A stretch of DNA of 64,000 nucleotides from Picochlorum sp. 'celeri' (GCA_010909725.1 JAACMV010000022.1:620001-684000); one strand, 5' to 3'; counted from the stretch's first letter, positions 1-12,274 are shown. Made by a program: numbers and translations. Notes: generated by a model from the sequence alone, not told the origin.

Positions 1-1547
1 TAGCGAGGGACATGGCTGGCTTCTCGAACTCGACCTTTCCTTCGCGAGAGTTCACAAGGCGGGCTCCAATGTTCTCCACACCAGTGTTTGCGATGAAATC
101 ACGGACCTTGTCATCATAGACACGGGCACGGAGGGCACCGAAGAAATCAATGGACTGTCCTGGGAAGGCATCGACCAATGTCTCGATATCCTTTGGATCC
201 ACATTGTCGAACTGGAAGATTCCGGTGCACACTCCGATACGGTCAGAGCGGGTTGGGTTCCAGTAGTACTTCTCCATACGTCCATCACGAATAAGAGGGG
301 CATAGAGAGTGGAGAAATCGTTACCGGTACAGATGATTGGCACACGTGGAATATCCTCGTTCTTGTACACACCTGGAAGCTGCACATTTGTTGGGTTATC
401 AGCAATGTTCATCAATGTGGCGTTCACCATCTGGTTGTTCACAGTGTACTGGGTGGCATCTCCCATGCGTCCAGCTCCGGCATCGAGATCGTTAATGAAG
501 AGAGCACACATCTTTCCCTTCTTGATGATGTCAGATGCCTCACGATAACGCTGACGGATCAACTTTGCTGGCTCTCCGGCGTTTCCAGACTCCAACTCTC
601 CGGCAGACATGACAATTGGGGCAATGCCGAGCTTCTTGAAGGCAAGACCGCACTGGAAGGTCTTACCCTGTCCCTTTCCTCCCCAAATACCCAAAATCAA
701 TGGAACCTTAATCTTTGGCAAGTCCAGGAAGTTCTTGGCGACGTGGATGGAGATCTTGTCCAAGAAAGCTGGAGAGATGTAGAATCCATCCTCAATGTTG
801 TTGAAAGAGCGGGCAGCCTGAGAGAGGTACTCCTCAGAGGAGAGAATGGCATTGTGGGTTCCATCCTGTCCCTGCTGTCCCTGGAAGAGGGAGTCAACCA
901 TCTGACGTCCACGCTGAATATCCTGCTGATCATCGGACATATCCTGGTCAGCATCAATTCCTCTCCAGCGTCCCTTGTGGGACTTCTGACCGTGGTTGCC
1001 AGAAGCCATGGCAACAGTGCGGGCCTGCAACACAAACACAATACATATTAGTTCAGTTATACCATGTAATTGATAGGCCGACACATGTGGCTCCGTGGCC
1101 TCCTCAGCCAACCCAAACACCCACTCCCTAGTGTGACCCCGAAAAGTCTACTACACCCAGTTCCGTGAACGGGCCCGCCCACAACCACTCCCAGGCCATT
1201 CGTCACAACGGCACCTGCTGCGACATTATTTAACATATACATACCTTGTTGGCACCGAATCTGGATCCCTGGCGGGAAGCGCGGAAACCGACGCTCTTTC
1301 CGGTGATGCTGCATAACACACATGTCGCACATGTCAGAACACTGTCACCCAACTCCGGTTTTCCAAGAGTACTATCACAAAAGCACTGAGCAATAACTCT
1401 TATAGAAGGAAAATTTTGCCTCCGAAGTGCGAATGACTTCCCTCGGAGCCCAAAAACACCGTGGTAGAAACATGGTGCAAGATTCTCCAACAACAAAACA
1501 AACACACGTGAAACATACCTTGCGTTCAAAGTTTGGTGTGCAATCAT
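1..1547 (-). CDS. RCA: Rubisco activase, chloroplast (3' end outside window)
   Basis: AAA+ ATPase that removes inhibitory sugar phosphates from Rubisco in the chloroplast stroma. Exons: 1519-1547, 1245-1308 and 1-1024. The last runs off the window after 372 codons, so roughly the last 40 residues expected for the family are missing. The first ~37 residues are Ser/Ala/Arg/Lys-rich and look like a transit peptide. Walker [12 protein letters not shown] lies near residues 143-153 and Walker B is [14 protein letters not shown]. An R-rich region and the segment ending PAMSLA match activase. Both introns start gtatgt. Whether this is the redox-regulated long form cannot be seen, because the C-terminus is absent. 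Confidence 0.95.
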
Positions 1548-2417
1548 ATTGATAATGTTGAAATATATCCTTGGTTGCAGGAAGAATGCGACAGAAAAAA
1601 AGTATCAATTAGATATGTTGTATTGGAGGACTTTCGCAGGCTTATCATGATCATCACTGACGAATTCGCGGGTCACCAACATGGCCGAGAGATCCACCGA
1701 GATGGAAGATGATCCCAATCAATCTGAGCATTCAATCGAATCCCAATGCCCAATCCCATGACGAGAGCCTTCCCAAGAGATCAACGTTTGAACAAGGCCT
1801 TGTAGAGTTGGGTTGGTACAGAAGGCGCTGCCAAAGCTCTCTAGGTATTCTGACAGTACGTCGCATATGATACGCGGAATACGAACCATTTGGTGAATAA
1901 TAGTGGGATAGCATGTATACGTCGAAAATATCCCGGCAGAAGAGCAGGCAGTGTCCTTTGTCTACCATACTCTCGCAGAGTACGAGAGTTGGGAGGCTGG
2001 TGGCACCAGCTGAAATTTCAGGCCCTTTGAAGGGGGCCTTGCACTATCTCTCCTTCTCTGTGCTTGTACGCCTTTGTCACGTACAGACACCCCACAGTAC
2101 TCTCTACACATCTCCTTGGTGAAGATGATGTCGTTCAATGGCCCACGGTGAGAAGAATCTCCTCTTCCAAAGAAGGCTGACGTGGCAGACACCCCATGCC
2201 CCTTCCAGACCGGTCTGGTCCTCCCGTAGTAGTAGGGTCACCTCTACTGTTCCCGTGTGTGGAATTACAAGTCTGAAGTACAACCACTTTTCCACTATTT
2301 TTGGCATTTAAGAGGCTTTCAAGTGCATAGGAGGATACTTAAGGTCGAAGTAGTACAGTTGCAGCAATTGGCGTGATTTTTGTTTGAGTGTGGTTTGGAT
2401 CTGTCTGTGAATACGAT
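1548..2417. other. Intergenic, divergent RCA/Alba promoters
   Basis: 870 bases between two divergently transcribed genes. I see no convincing gene. A 26-codon ATG reading frame begins at 1681 (MAERSTEMEDDPNQ...) but has no partner exon I can support. TGACGTGGCA, an ACGT-core bZIP-type element, sits at 2178-2187. Short reading frames on both strands here lack protein-like composition. Confidence 0.5.
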
Positions 2418-2922
2418 ATGGATAGTGACGACAGGGATACAAAGTATGTTTGTTTTCGATATTTGGGTTAATATGGGTCTGTGGTTATGCTAGGTTTTGT
2501 CGTGTACCTCTGAGTCAATATTCGTCTCCTTCTCGGGCACGTGACAGTCGGACACGTACTCATGAGGTTTCTGATGATGCAGGGTGAAGATATCGAGCGC
2601 CAAAAAGCCTGGAGTGTATGTCGGTGCATCACAGAAAGTGTTGGCGGAACATGGGATTGTGAGGTTGTCTGCTTTGGGTGCTGCCATGAGCTCCCTGGTG
2701 ACTGTTGCTGAGATTTTGAAAACCAAAGATCTCGCAGTGGAGAAGAAAGTTATGATTTCCCTGGAAGAGTTTGAAAATGATGATGAATCAGGAACAACGA
2801 GGAGGAAGCCAAAGCTCGAGGTGGTGTTGGAGAGATCGGATAACTTTGAAGAGGCAGTCAAAAAGGATGAAGCCGAGAGGGCTGAGCGCAGGAGGATTCG
2901 CCAAGCAGCAGCGGCAGAATAA
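2418..2922 (+). CDS. Alba-domain nucleic-acid binding protein
   Basis: Exons 2418-2443 and 2583-2922 encode 121 residues. The core (VKISSAKKPGVYVGASQKVL, then a helix with LSALGAAMSSLVTVAEILK) is the Alba fold, as in eukaryotic RNase P/MRP subunits (Rpp20/Rpp25/Pop6 type) and plant Alba proteins. The C-terminus is charged and Arg-rich, without the RGG tail of the long plant forms. The first exon supplies only eight codons plus two bases. The 139-base intron carries a perfect G-box CACGTG at 2538-2543. The RNase P-like versus DNA/RNA-binding Alba subgroup cannot be decided here. Confidence 0.85.
2538..2543. promoter_or_regulatory. G-box CACGTG in the Alba intron
   Basis: A palindromic CACGTG lies inside the first intron of the Alba gene, followed nearby by a second ACGT core (cacgta). 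Such elements bind bHLH/bZIP factors in plants and algae. Function here is inference; a six-base match can occur by chance. Confidence 0.25.
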
Positions 2923-2955
2923 CATTAAATAGGAGTTTGTTGTTTAAGACATTTG

Positions 2956-4055
2956 TTACTGAATATCTTTCATCAAAGATTCAAGATCATCATCCTGGAT
3001 GTCTCCATGGTCGTCATCCTGATCAGGGGGATCTAGGGCATCCTCCTTGGTCAATTCATTCAAATACTCGTCTAAATCAGAATCTTCCTCGTGCTCGTCG
3101 TCGTCATCTTGAACAGCACTGCTATCAATGTCTTCCAAATATTCTTCTAAATCTGGATCAACCTCCAATACTTTGCTGTCAGAAGTCAACTCGTTATCCC
3201 CAAGATCCTCTGTATCACTTGTGGGTACACCATCCTCGAGGTGAGTCTGATCCACTGGCAAGAATTTAGATACATCGACTCCCGCTGATTCCCCTGCTTT
3301 CACTACTGCCGATGAGGCTTTTCGACTCAGGCTTCGAAATTGCGTCTCTAAATAATCGAATGGCGCAGAATCCTGTTGCTTTCTCCCCATGTTGCTTTCC
3401 TTGGGCAGGGGCATCCCCTCCTTCCATGCAAATGCCATACTTGGCAATGCATCCTTCATCAACTGAAAGTATGTATCCCAAAATTCCCCATCATCCATAT
3501 ATTTGGGACACAAGACGAAACGAAGCTCATCAATCTCCTTGACACTGCGCACAAGAAGCATTGCATGCCTCTCCTGCCACGCATTCAAGCGACTCTGATT
3601 GGGTGCATCAGACAAAGTCGTGTCATGACTTCTGGTCTGCTGATAATCACGAAATGCACTAAAGTCTAGTTGCTTCACGGACTCAATATATTCTTCTGTG
3701 ATTCCATAATCCTCCATTTCTCGCACGAGGTCCTCCTGCATCCAAAACTCAAATCAATGAGATGTTGCGTCAACAAGAGACAGCAAACCAACTCACCTGG
3801 CTCTCCTTTTTCGCTATAGCGTCCTGTTTCTGCTGCAAACTCATAGCCTTGAATTGTTTTGAGGCTTCTTCTGCTGTTGATTCCGCGAATTCCTGAACAG
3901 AAACACGCCATTATTCCTGTACTAGTCCAATACCTATTTGCAATGTGTGCATACATATCTCTAGGATAACGAACCTTGCTCCTCTTGGAGACCATTTCAG
4001 CCACATCCCTGGCTTTGGCAGCTGTTTCTAAGGCAGATTTCCAAAATGCATCCAT
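2956..4055 (-). CDS. BSD-domain protein
   Basis: Exons 3975-4055, 3797-3892 and 2956-3735 give 318 residues. The N-terminus is helical. A BSD domain follows (LNAWQERHAMLLVRSVKEI, then the FW motif in DDGEFWDTYF), as in SYAP1-like and plant BSD proteins. The C-terminal ~90 residues are strongly acidic and end DDDLESLMKDIQ. An upstream in-frame TTG is not needed, since a good ATG (MDAFWKSALE) opens the frame. The exact role of plant BSD proteins is not settled; the TFIIH p62 relatives act in transcription and repair. The gene is divergent from PSF1. Confidence 0.8.
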
Positions 4056-4390
4056 TTCTACTGGTTCCAACGTCGATCACTTGAACAGAAATGACACTGC
4101 GCTTGTCACTCTACCCGTAGATTTACATCCATGATATCACCGATGTATTCACTATCAAATTCTTCTGTAGTTGCCCCCAAAGAGGAGATATGATTTGATT
4201 GACAAGTAAAATTTAGCTTTTTCCTTGCGATTTATTATTAAGGAATCGTTGTTGACGAAACCACAAGAGCCTCAGATCTCACAATCCAACCCATTTCAAT
4301 TACTATCTACGATACTGCAGCGATAAATAAGACACAAAGGAGTGTACTATTGCTCAGATCATAACGTGACGCCTTGGCTTTCTGTCCAAA
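4056..4390. other. Intergenic, divergent BSD/PSF1 promoters
   Basis: 335 bases between two start codons on opposite strands. AT-rich around 4170-4240. No gene or RNA recognised. Confidence 0.5.
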
Positions 4391-5388
4391 ATGTCTCAGG
4401 GTTTTTGTAGGACAGGTTTTGATTTGCTCGCTGAAGTCGCTCATGTTCCACCTGAAAATATTCCAGTGTTTAATGTACGTTCGTCGATGAACTCGTATCG
4501 TGGTAGATTGCGTTCTTTTGAATTCCGTAGACGTTTGACTGACCGTTCCGAGTTCTAATCCCGTTTTTCAACTGTCCCTGTGCAGGACGATGCATTTAGA
4601 AATGTCATTGATGAAGTTCAATTGCAGCATGATCAACTGAACTCGGTATTTGAGTGCGTCTTATCTCGATGGCAGTTGGAGAGTTTGAATTTGGACTTGC
4701 TGACCTCGTGCATGCTATGATTTGCAGAAATGCGTTTGCCCGTCATCAAGAGAATAGACAACAATCCAATGCTGAAGCAAGCGAGTCACAAGCTGATCCA
4801 TCTCTAATGTGGTATGGGTCCGAAGCAGAAGCAACAGAGGTGATGGTGTACCATACAGCAATTCTGCGAAATAAGCGGCTTTTAATGGCATACACGTACG
4901 TCGTTGAAATCTTGTTTAGATTTGACAGTCAATGTCTTAAAAACTCGTTGTTTATACAGAAAGAGGCGGCTAGATTTGCTCCGTGACTTGAGATGGACCC
5001 ATGGTGTCATTCCAGAACAAGCCAAAGTAAATGTGACACCTCAAGAACAGCACTTTTTTCGTGAATATTCAAAATTGCTTTCAAAATACATGCGATCCAC
5101 AGAGATGGGTGGGGTTGGGCTCGATTTGACCGCTGTACGTGATGATGTGCTTTAGAATGTTGACATCTGTGCTGTGGATATATAATTTTTGTTTCATGGA
5201 TTCTTGTATCGGCTTTGCAGGATCCTGATCCACCAAATGACCCATACATCCAGGTTCGTGTCATGAAGGACTATGGAGAGGTGACTTTCAGCAACGGGTC
5301 TGTTAATTTGAGGGAAGGTTTGTCTCTTTGGCTTCTGCGAGATGAAGCTCATACGTTGATGATGGAAGGCGTTTTAGAATGCGTTTGA
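4391..5388 (+). CDS. PSF1: GINS complex subunit PSF1
   Basis: A subunit of the GINS tetramer, which joins CDC45 and MCM2-7 to form the replicative helicase in the nucleus. Exons: 4391-4474, 4586-4653, 4728-4895, 4960-5134 and 5221-5388, giving 220 residues (human PSF1 is about 196). Diagnostic sections are HTAILRNKRLLMAYTKRR in the helical A-domain and the B-domain string YIQVRVMKDYGEVTFSNG with the ending EGVLECV. The second donor was set at 4654 (gtgcgt) because the alternative GT at 4646 breaks frame. Donors are gtacgt/gtgcgt throughout. Next gene PANC starts 59 bases after the stop, on the same strand. Confidence 0.93.
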
Positions 5389-5447
5389 AGTCGATATGCA
5401 ATTGCTAAATTTTCATTTATATGTTATTTCCATGTAATTTTTCCATC

Positions 5448-6633
5448 ATGCCGATTGAAATATTCGAGAAGAAAGACCAAATGAGGTCGTACAGCCGCTC
5501 AAAACGGTCAAACGGTCTCCGAGTGGGCTTTGTACCCACGATGGTGCGACATTCATGCTGATTGTCTCGTTGATTTATATAATGAATAGTAATGTATATA
5601 TTTGTATAATGTTAGGGGTATTTGCACGAGGGCCATCTTTCTTTGCTGCGGGCAGCCAGGTTCGTCTCTTGCTTGTTCCAAGGACATGATCTCACGTTGA
5701 TGAGGCATAACGTATCATTTTTCGGTACAGAGAGTCTTGTGACGTTGTGATTGCTTCAATCTATGTCAATCCAACACAATTTTCGGTGCAAGAAGACTTC
5801 AGCATCTATCCTAAGAATATTGTATGTGCACTTGCATGATTGCAGTTTGTGGTTGTCTGTCCTGGTATTAACATGTGTTGTTCTCTCTGCTTACAGGAAG
5901 AAGACATTGCAAAGTTGAAAAGCGTTTCATGTGATGCGCTGTTTTTACCCTCAACATTGTACGTGTCTACTGAGGATGATTCCATGGTGGTTGGGGCAGA
6001 AGAAGTGGGAGAGAGGCGCGGGCACAGCACATGGGTAGACGTTGGATACCTGTCAGAGGGACTCTGTGCGTCCAGTAGACCTCATTTTTTCAGAGGTGTT
6101 GCCACAGTAGTAACAAAATTATTTAATATTGTCGAGCCAGATGCGGCATTTTTTGGGAAAAAGGACTACCAGCAGTACAAGGTAATCTCCCGCCTCGTAC
6201 GGGATTTAGATTTTGATATTGACATCGTTGGAGTGTCAATCGAGAGAGAGGAGGACGGTTTAGCTATGAGTAGTCGAAATGCTCTTTTATCTCCAGATAT
6301 GAGAGCAGTGGCACCCATCATATACCAGTCTCTATGTCGTGCGAAGGAGAGGAGCAGAAGAGAGGGACGTATTTCTGCAGAAACATTGACATCTGCAATT
6401 GGAGAGAGTATCAAAGGTGCGATAATTTCATTTCATTTCTTTAAAATTCCGGATTGCTTGCTCAACACATTTTAATATGAATCGATGTAGAGAAAGGTGG
6501 TATCGTTGATTATATCAATTTGGTAGACAAAGACAGTTTGACTCCGTTAGATGAAAGCAAAGAGGGAGCCTCGCTGATTGCGATTGCAGCATTCTTTGGA
6601 CAAGTACGTCTCCTAGACAATATCGAATTGTGA
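5448..6633 (+). CDS. PANC: Pantothenate synthetase
   Basis: Condenses pantoate and beta-alanine with ATP, the last step of vitamin B5 synthesis; cytosolic in plants. Exons: 5448-5543, 5616-5659, 5731-5821, 5897-6416 and 6491-6633, giving 297 residues. Motifs: PTMGYLHEGH with the HxGH nucleotide-binding signature, IYVNPTQF, AAFFGKKDYQQ, and REEDGLAMSSRN. The protein ends FFGQVRLLDNIEL. A GT at 6604 could be taken as a donor, but the frame reads through to the conserved terminus. No transit peptide is seen. The stop lies 15 bases from that of the convergent RabGGTase beta gene. Confidence 0.95.
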
Positions 6634-6648
6634 ATGCTATCTATCTAT

Positions 6649-7820
6649 CTATTTCCTTAATCTATCAACCACATCGCATGGAAGAGCAAGGGTAGGATCA
6701 ATTGGTTTGAGCCCCTCATACCCCATCAAAGACAAGCCTGCAATGCCGAAAAACGTGTGATACACATCAACCTCATCTTCGGGTCTATCAGATATGCCTC
6801 CATCGATTTCATCCTGACAATCAAGAATGAAATCAATCAGCTTATTTTGGTCTATCCAGTGCAGTCTTTTCAGGATTGACAGTGCAGATAAGCACCACCA
6901 AGAGTAGCAGACATCCTGTAGTTTTTCTGGTCTGCCATTCAAACCACCAGAATCTGTCTGTCGCTCAGCCAGCCTGCATGGCACCAGGGAGTCCACAAAA
7001 TGACAATCAGTAAACATTCATAGCAGTATATTCTTATATTGTTGCGACAGTGACATCACGCACCACCAACACAGCAAATCTGTATCAATCCTATCCAGAG
7101 AGTTTGCAATGTCGAGTGCTGCTACACAGGTGAAAACTTGGCCTGCATGTGACTCATTTCCTGGGACAGATCCATACCCTCCATCAAAATTTTGACATTT
7201 AACTATAAACTCTACTGCACGTTTCATGTCAATATCTTCTAACCGATTCAGAATCCTTAGCGAAGCTAATGCACAGTATGAAAATCGTGTATCCACCTCG
7301 CCAGTATGATCTCCAACAAAAGACCCATCTTCTTGCTGTAAACCTTTAATATCTGCAAAGTCCTTCATTATATTAGTTTCAATTCATCACAAAAAGAATT
7401 GATAATACGCACATAGGACGATTTTGTCCGCATCCACAAGATGCAGGCTATCCAGCATGACCAAAATTTGCAGGGCACTCAAGGTGTACAAGAGGTGTGG
7501 ATCGTTCCTCTCGCTTGCTCCAAATCCACCACAATCCTTGTAACAACTCATCACCCAATCCAAAAGCTCACTCTTATCCAGTGAATCGTCTGTTCCGAGC
7601 AAATACAGAGCAGAAAGACCCCAATACACTCCACTCAAACGAAAGTGCTCCGTCGCATAATACTCGAAAGACGTCGTATTCTACAAGCATGATCAAGTAT
7701 GAAACATTATCATAGCACATAAAGGAATTAGAGTGGATGATCGCAACAGACCTTGCTTATCTTAACGACATAACTTGTATGCAACTCCGTGAGGAGAACC
7801 TCGCGACCTTGCCTCACCAT
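6649..7820 (-). CDS. RABGGTB: Rab geranylgeranyltransferase beta subunit
   Basis: Catalytic beta subunit of the type II protein prenyltransferase, which adds geranylgeranyl groups to Rab GTPases delivered by REP. Exons: 7752-7820, 7413-7680, 7064-7352 and 6649-6973, giving 316 residues. Prenyltransferase repeats are clear: [71 protein letters not shown] and a final [16 protein letters not shown]. The zinc ligands fit the D...C (DVCYSWW) and later H (YHTFF) positions. Choice of type II rather than FTase or GGTase-I rests on the short length and the GRPEKLPDVCYSWW-like string. Confidence 0.93.
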
Positions 7821-7868
7821 AGGTCCGCTTGTATGATATGAGTCATTAAATATTTGTGAATAATTTAT

Positions 7869-9199
7869 TCATTTGCCTAGAGCTGGTCCGCAGAATGTAA
7901 GAGTGATAAGAAGTGCCTCCTCTGTTCTGATGGTCCTCGAGCCTTGGTCAGGGCAGACATTCAAATATCTATCGAATAGAGTCGATGGCTCAGAATGCTT
8001 TGCTGACAATGGATCGTTTTCTAGACAGTACTCAAGACCTTGGGGCCCACCAATGACTATCAATGCATGTTTGTAGTTTGGAAAGGCTAGGGAGCAGCAG
8101 TCAACTTGCTCACCTCTTTCCGACGTGCCTATTGTCAAATCATATCCTCCTGCATGTAATACAACCAAACACAGTCATCTCGACCACGTTAAATTGAATC
8201 AATGACATCTATTTTGTATCCTACCTTCGAATGGTCCCTCATGGAGCATACCATCGATATTTTTGGCAAGACGAACTGAATATCCCCAATACTTTCCACT
8301 TTTGCTCTTTGGATCTGCACAAGGAAACCTTTTCTATTAGCATGGATTACCCAGCCATGAGTGAGTCCGTAAAATTCTTTCACAAGCTTTCGCACCAAGA
8401 GGATTTGATAAGTGACCCCGAAGATATTCTGTATCATTCAGAGAAACAATCTGCTCTTTGGGCCCCAAATACAAAGTCACTCGTACTCCTGTTGGCAACC
8501 GAGAGTCCACAACAGCATTCTGCATCGAATACAAAGTGAATAAAAGATGTACTCTTGTTTGAGTTTCCATATATGTGTAATATCAACATACTTTGTCCAA
8601 TCCAATGTCAATAATGGATTCGCTAAGGCCTTCATCAAACCCCCAAACAACACCCTCCCTGTATTCACACCATTCATTAGATCTCATATGGTGCGGTGCA
8701 TCCAAGGGGGGCAGCATCCCAGCAAACTTCAAATCAGGGTGCATTGGAATCAGAGCCCTGCAAAGGATCGTGCAAGACGATTACATGAACAGATTATGTG
8801 AAAAGGTGCGTCACACTCAACATACTTCCTCAGATACTGTGGTGTCTCCATGAACTGCAACACACGGGCAAACAGAGCCGAGGCGGCACTGATTTCCTCA
8901 TTCCCATATTTCGGACCATCGTCAAGAACTATGACTTCATCAATATTGAATATGGCAGCTGCTCTTGCAAGTTGACCAGCTAACAGCGTACCCAAGTCCT
9001 GACTCTGTGCATTTTCGATACACGATGCACCAATCGCAACAGAGACGGTACGTGTTACACTACATATGTTATTTCATTGATCTATTAGTACGGTTACCCT
9101 GTGCATCGGGGTGGAATTGCCTCATAACAGGCATGCGCCATGTTTGCCATGCAGCAATACTTACCCGAAAGAATCTGTCTCTTTCTGTTTATCTCCCAT
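7869..9199 (-). CDS. SPOUT1: SPOUT-class methyltransferase, SPOUT1/C9orf114 family
   Basis: Six exons (9165-9199, 8826-9059, 8592-8757, 8396-8519, 8225-8314, 7869-8149) encode 309 residues. Recognised from TVSVAIGASCIENAQSQDLG, LAGQLARAAAIFNIDEV, DLKFAGMLPPLDAPHHMR, GYDLTIGTSERG and the knot region ending DQGSRTIRTEEALL. The family has a SPOUT trefoil knot interrupted by an OB-like insert; the human member is also known as CENP-32. The enzyme probably methylates RNA, but the substrate is not predictable here. The lysine-rich N-terminal extension of animal proteins is reduced to about 12 residues. The ATG directly follows a cag, so an untranslated upstream exon is possible. Confidence 0.9.
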
Positions 9200-9326
9200 C
9201 TGTATGATTAAAATTCATACACTTATAATTAATATTATGACGCTTTAGTTTTAGATATGGCAAAATCAAAGTAGACACTTTGAAGTTGAGACAGATGCAG
9301 CTGTTTTTCAAACCAAGAGATCCACT

Positions 9327-10811
9327 TCATTTCCGTATAATATTCATCAAAGAGCCATCCTTTCTATATCTGTAAGTCAATACACTGTGAATGAACCACA
9401 AAAGAGTCAGTGTGATACCCCCACAAGCAAATAAAACCATTCCTGATTGGTATTCCAACAGTGGGTCCAACTTGTGTATGGCAACTCCTGTGGTGGCCTT
9501 TCCGACATCCGAGTTCAAATAAATTGGCAGGAATATTCCTGTACCATCCTCTGGTAATTCAATCTGTAATAATTTTGGCTTGAAATTTACTGCAGATATC
9601 TCTGCAGAGTAGCGTCCTGGTGCCAATGGGCGGTGAAATCTGCCAGTTGTCCTATCTGAGGTTGTGTTCAGTTCACTCGCACCTATCCGTATTGTTGCGG
9701 CGATAGGAATGTTTTCCTTTATTTTCCTTGAAGACTGAATGCCGTACACGACGCCCGTAAATCCTCCATGAGCTGATCTCAGAATAAAATCAATCATAGC
9801 TTTGCGGTTATCTTCAAACATGCTGGACAGGAGAGATTCATGCGGCCATTTGTTCTCGCTCACTTCCAGAGTCAACTCCATACAATTAGCAACTACATAG
9901 TTCCAGTCTTGCATGCTGCCATAAATTGGATACCAAGCAGCACCATTTGTGATTCCCCCATTCGGAAACTCCTTATTACTTGCGAGTGACATCTTCCGAT
10001 GCGTTGTGGCATATTGTGTGGCAAGATACCTAAACGTCGAATCGTCTGGACAAGCTTGATACTTTGTAGATTTATCTTCTGTCCCGTCCCACGGATAATT
10101 TGCCACCAGAGCACCCTCATGAATTGCCAAGCTTGAAACAAAAGGACCCTTCTCCAGAATCCAGTCCATCATCAGCTGCGTCTCAATTTGCTCTTTCCCA
10201 GACCTTTCCATAGATTTAGAAGAAAATCTGTCCGGGAAATCCCTGTTCAGGTCGACACCCTTGGAGTTTTCTCTCTGCTTCTTCTCAAAACCATCCGGAT
10301 TCATTGTGGGAATCAGCCACAAATCCACCTTACTGAGAACGTCAGATGCTTTCGAATCCTTTTCCATCATATCACAAAGCCACTCGGCTAGAGCTACAGT
10401 AAATACCCTACCAGTAGGCTCATCTCCATGCACATTCCCAATAATCTTGACCTTTGGAAGGACCCCACCTTTCCCAACTGCTTTCGAAACACGAATCGCA
10501 TCTATCGTCTTTTGAAGGGTAGACTTGCCTATCTTCTCTACCTTGATAATCTTTTTACACCGTTTCTCTAATCCATGCAAGCGCTCCGCCAATTCCAAGG
10601 TCCCGTGATACTTCCATAACTGACCATCCTCACCTCTCCAAACAGCCTCCTTCTTTGTCGGTATCCGCCCCCTCCTTTTGTCATCTATATTTCTAAAATA
10701 TGATGGATCAAGATCTTTGCCACCAGCATAATTGACACAAAAACTTTGAACCAGCAACCAAATAAGTACCAGTAAAGACCCTACAACTCTAAAGCGTTGC
10801 AATCTCCACAT
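9327..10811 (-). CDS. M14 metallocarboxypeptidase, membrane-anchored (CPD/CPE-like)
   Basis: A single-exon 494-residue protein. It opens with a hydrophobic signal peptide (about residues 8-28), so it enters the secretory pathway. The zinc site HxxE is in GNVHGDEPTGR, with the third ligand His in SLAIHEGALVANYPWDG. The substrate-clamping Arg is in GVDLNRDFPD, and the catalytic Glu in LTLEVSENKWP. A transthyretin-like beta domain follows (about 370-440), typical of subfamily M14B. A transmembrane helix near residues 455-477 precedes a short basic cytosolic tail. Family members trim C-terminal Lys/Arg from secreted peptides. Animal CPD has tandem domains; this one has a single domain. Confidence 0.9.
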   Translation of the reverse strand: MWRLQRFRVVGSLLVLIWLLVQSFCVNYAGGKDLDPSYFRNIDDKRRGRIPTKKEAVWRGEDGQLWKYHGTLELAERLHGLEKRCKKIIKVEKIGKSTLQKTIDAIRVSKAVGKGGVLPKVKIIGNVHGDEPTGRVFTVALAEWLCDMMEKDSKASDVLSKVDLWLIPTMNPDGFEKKQRENSKGVDLNRDFPDRFSSKSMERSGKEQIETQLMMDWILEKGPFVSSLAIHEGALVANYPWDGTEDKSTKYQACPDDSTFRYLATQYATTHRKMSLASNKEFPNGGITNGAAWYPIYGSMQDWNYVVANCMELTLEVSENKWPHESLLSSMFEDNRKAMIDFILRSAHGGFTGVVYGIQSSRKIKENIPIAATIRIGASELNTTSDRTTGRFHRPLAPGRYSAEISAVNFKPKLLQIELPEDGTGIFLPIYLNSDVGKATTGVAIHKLDPLLEYQSGMVLFACGGITLTLLWFIHSVLTYRYRKDGSLMNIIRK

Positions 10812-11047
10812 TCCATGTAGATGTATTGCATGTGAAGATTGATTTTGTCAAAAAAGGTACCAGGATCCTGAATGAACATCCCTGTCAGAGGAAACGTTTC
10901 AAACGCGATTGTTTTAATTCGAATTGAAGGAGTCTCTCTTGAATCCGGATCAATCTTGATGAAGAGAACATGAATTGCTGGGCGATCAATGTATCTTTTC
11001 ATATGCATACATACCATAGCTATAGCTGAACTTGATTTCATGAATCG

Positions 11048-12274
11048 ATGCTGGGACCCGAGACCAATCCAGACTATGCAGACTCGCAGGAGGACAGAGT
11101 ACACCATCATGCACATGCTGGTACATTAGAAGGTCATGATGGGCCAGTTTTATCTGTTAGATTCACTAGAGATGGGTCGTATTGCCTTTCAACGGGAAAG
11201 GTGTGCATACTTGGCACCCACTGGTCTTCTGACCAAAGACTACTTGTTACTCATTCGCAACTTCCCTTGTGCATATACAGGATCAGACTATTAGGCTATG
11301 GAATCCACAGACACAGATGAGTATATCGCAATATTTGGGTCATATGTATGACGTGAGGGATGTGTCTTGCACAGCTGACAACAGCAAGTAGGTTGAATCT
11401 CGATGTTTCAATTCAACAATCATGCTTGTATGTGACATGTGTGGTTTGTTCAGGTTTGTCTCGTGCGGAGGTGATCGTCAGATATTTCAGTGGGATGTCA
11501 TGACGGGGAAGCCTGTTCGAAAGTTTAGAGGGCATGACAGTGATGTGAATTCGGTATGAGGATGAGTTTGCACTCAGATGGGCATGATTTCCTGATTGGC
11601 TGAATCACATGATACTACGCAGGTTTGCCACAGTGATAATTGTGAGGTTGTTGTATCTGGTGGCTATGATCAGACTGTTCGAGTGTGGGACTGTCGATCC
11701 AGATCCATAGATGCTGTACAAATCATGAAGGTCTGCCAGGACAGCGTCATGTCAGTACAGTGTTTGAACACGTGCGTATTACTGATGTATTAGTTGCATC
11801 TTCCCGACGAAATGATGCAAATTTATATACCCAATGCCGTGCAGTGGAGACATTATAGCTGGGAGCGTCGATGGAACTGTGAGGAGATTTGATGTGAGAC
11901 ATGGTGCTGTTGTGACTGATCTTGTTCATCACCCTGTGACATTTGTTCAGGCGTCCAATGATAACAGATATATTCTTTCTTGCTGTATGGACAATTGCAT
12001 TCGAATGCTGGACAAGGAAGGAGGACAACTGCTCAACACATACATTGGTCATCACCATTCATATGCCAAAATAGAGGCCATTTTCACCCCTGATGAGACA
12101 TGCGTTGTTGGATGTTCCGAGGATGGTAACATATTCTTCTGGGATACTGTTGGATCCAAGGTTATAGAAACTATCGAAGCTCATTCGTCTGTTGTCACAA
12201 GTATGGCCATCCACCCATCTGGATCCATGCTGCTCTCTGCATCAGTAGATGGGATGGTCAAAATATGGAGATAG
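11048..12274 (+). CDS. WDR83: WD40 protein WDR83/MORG1
   Basis: Exons: 11048-11200, 11281-11387, 11454-11553, 11623-11771 and 11845-12274, encoding 312 residues that fill one seven-bl WD40 propeller. Matching strings are GSVDGTVRRFDVRHG, VRKFRGHDSDVNS, WDCRSRS and VGCSEDGNIFFWD. In animals the protein is a MAPK scaffold and a component co-purified with spliceosomes. In plants and algae only the conserved core can be assumed. The first exon begins 236 bases from the divergent carboxypeptidase start. Confidence 0.88.

Noticed and set aside
1732..1968. 78-codon minus-strand frame upstream of Rubisco activase
   Set aside because: No alignment-like pattern, composition unlike the neighbours, and no supporting splice structure.
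4646..4727. PSF1 intron donor at 4646 (gtattt)
   Set aside because: Breaks the frame with the next exon; the gtgcgt at 4654 keeps it.
6641..6652. Short ctat microsatellite between PANC and RABGGTB
   Set aside because: About three copies, partly in RABGGTB coding sequence; ordinary.
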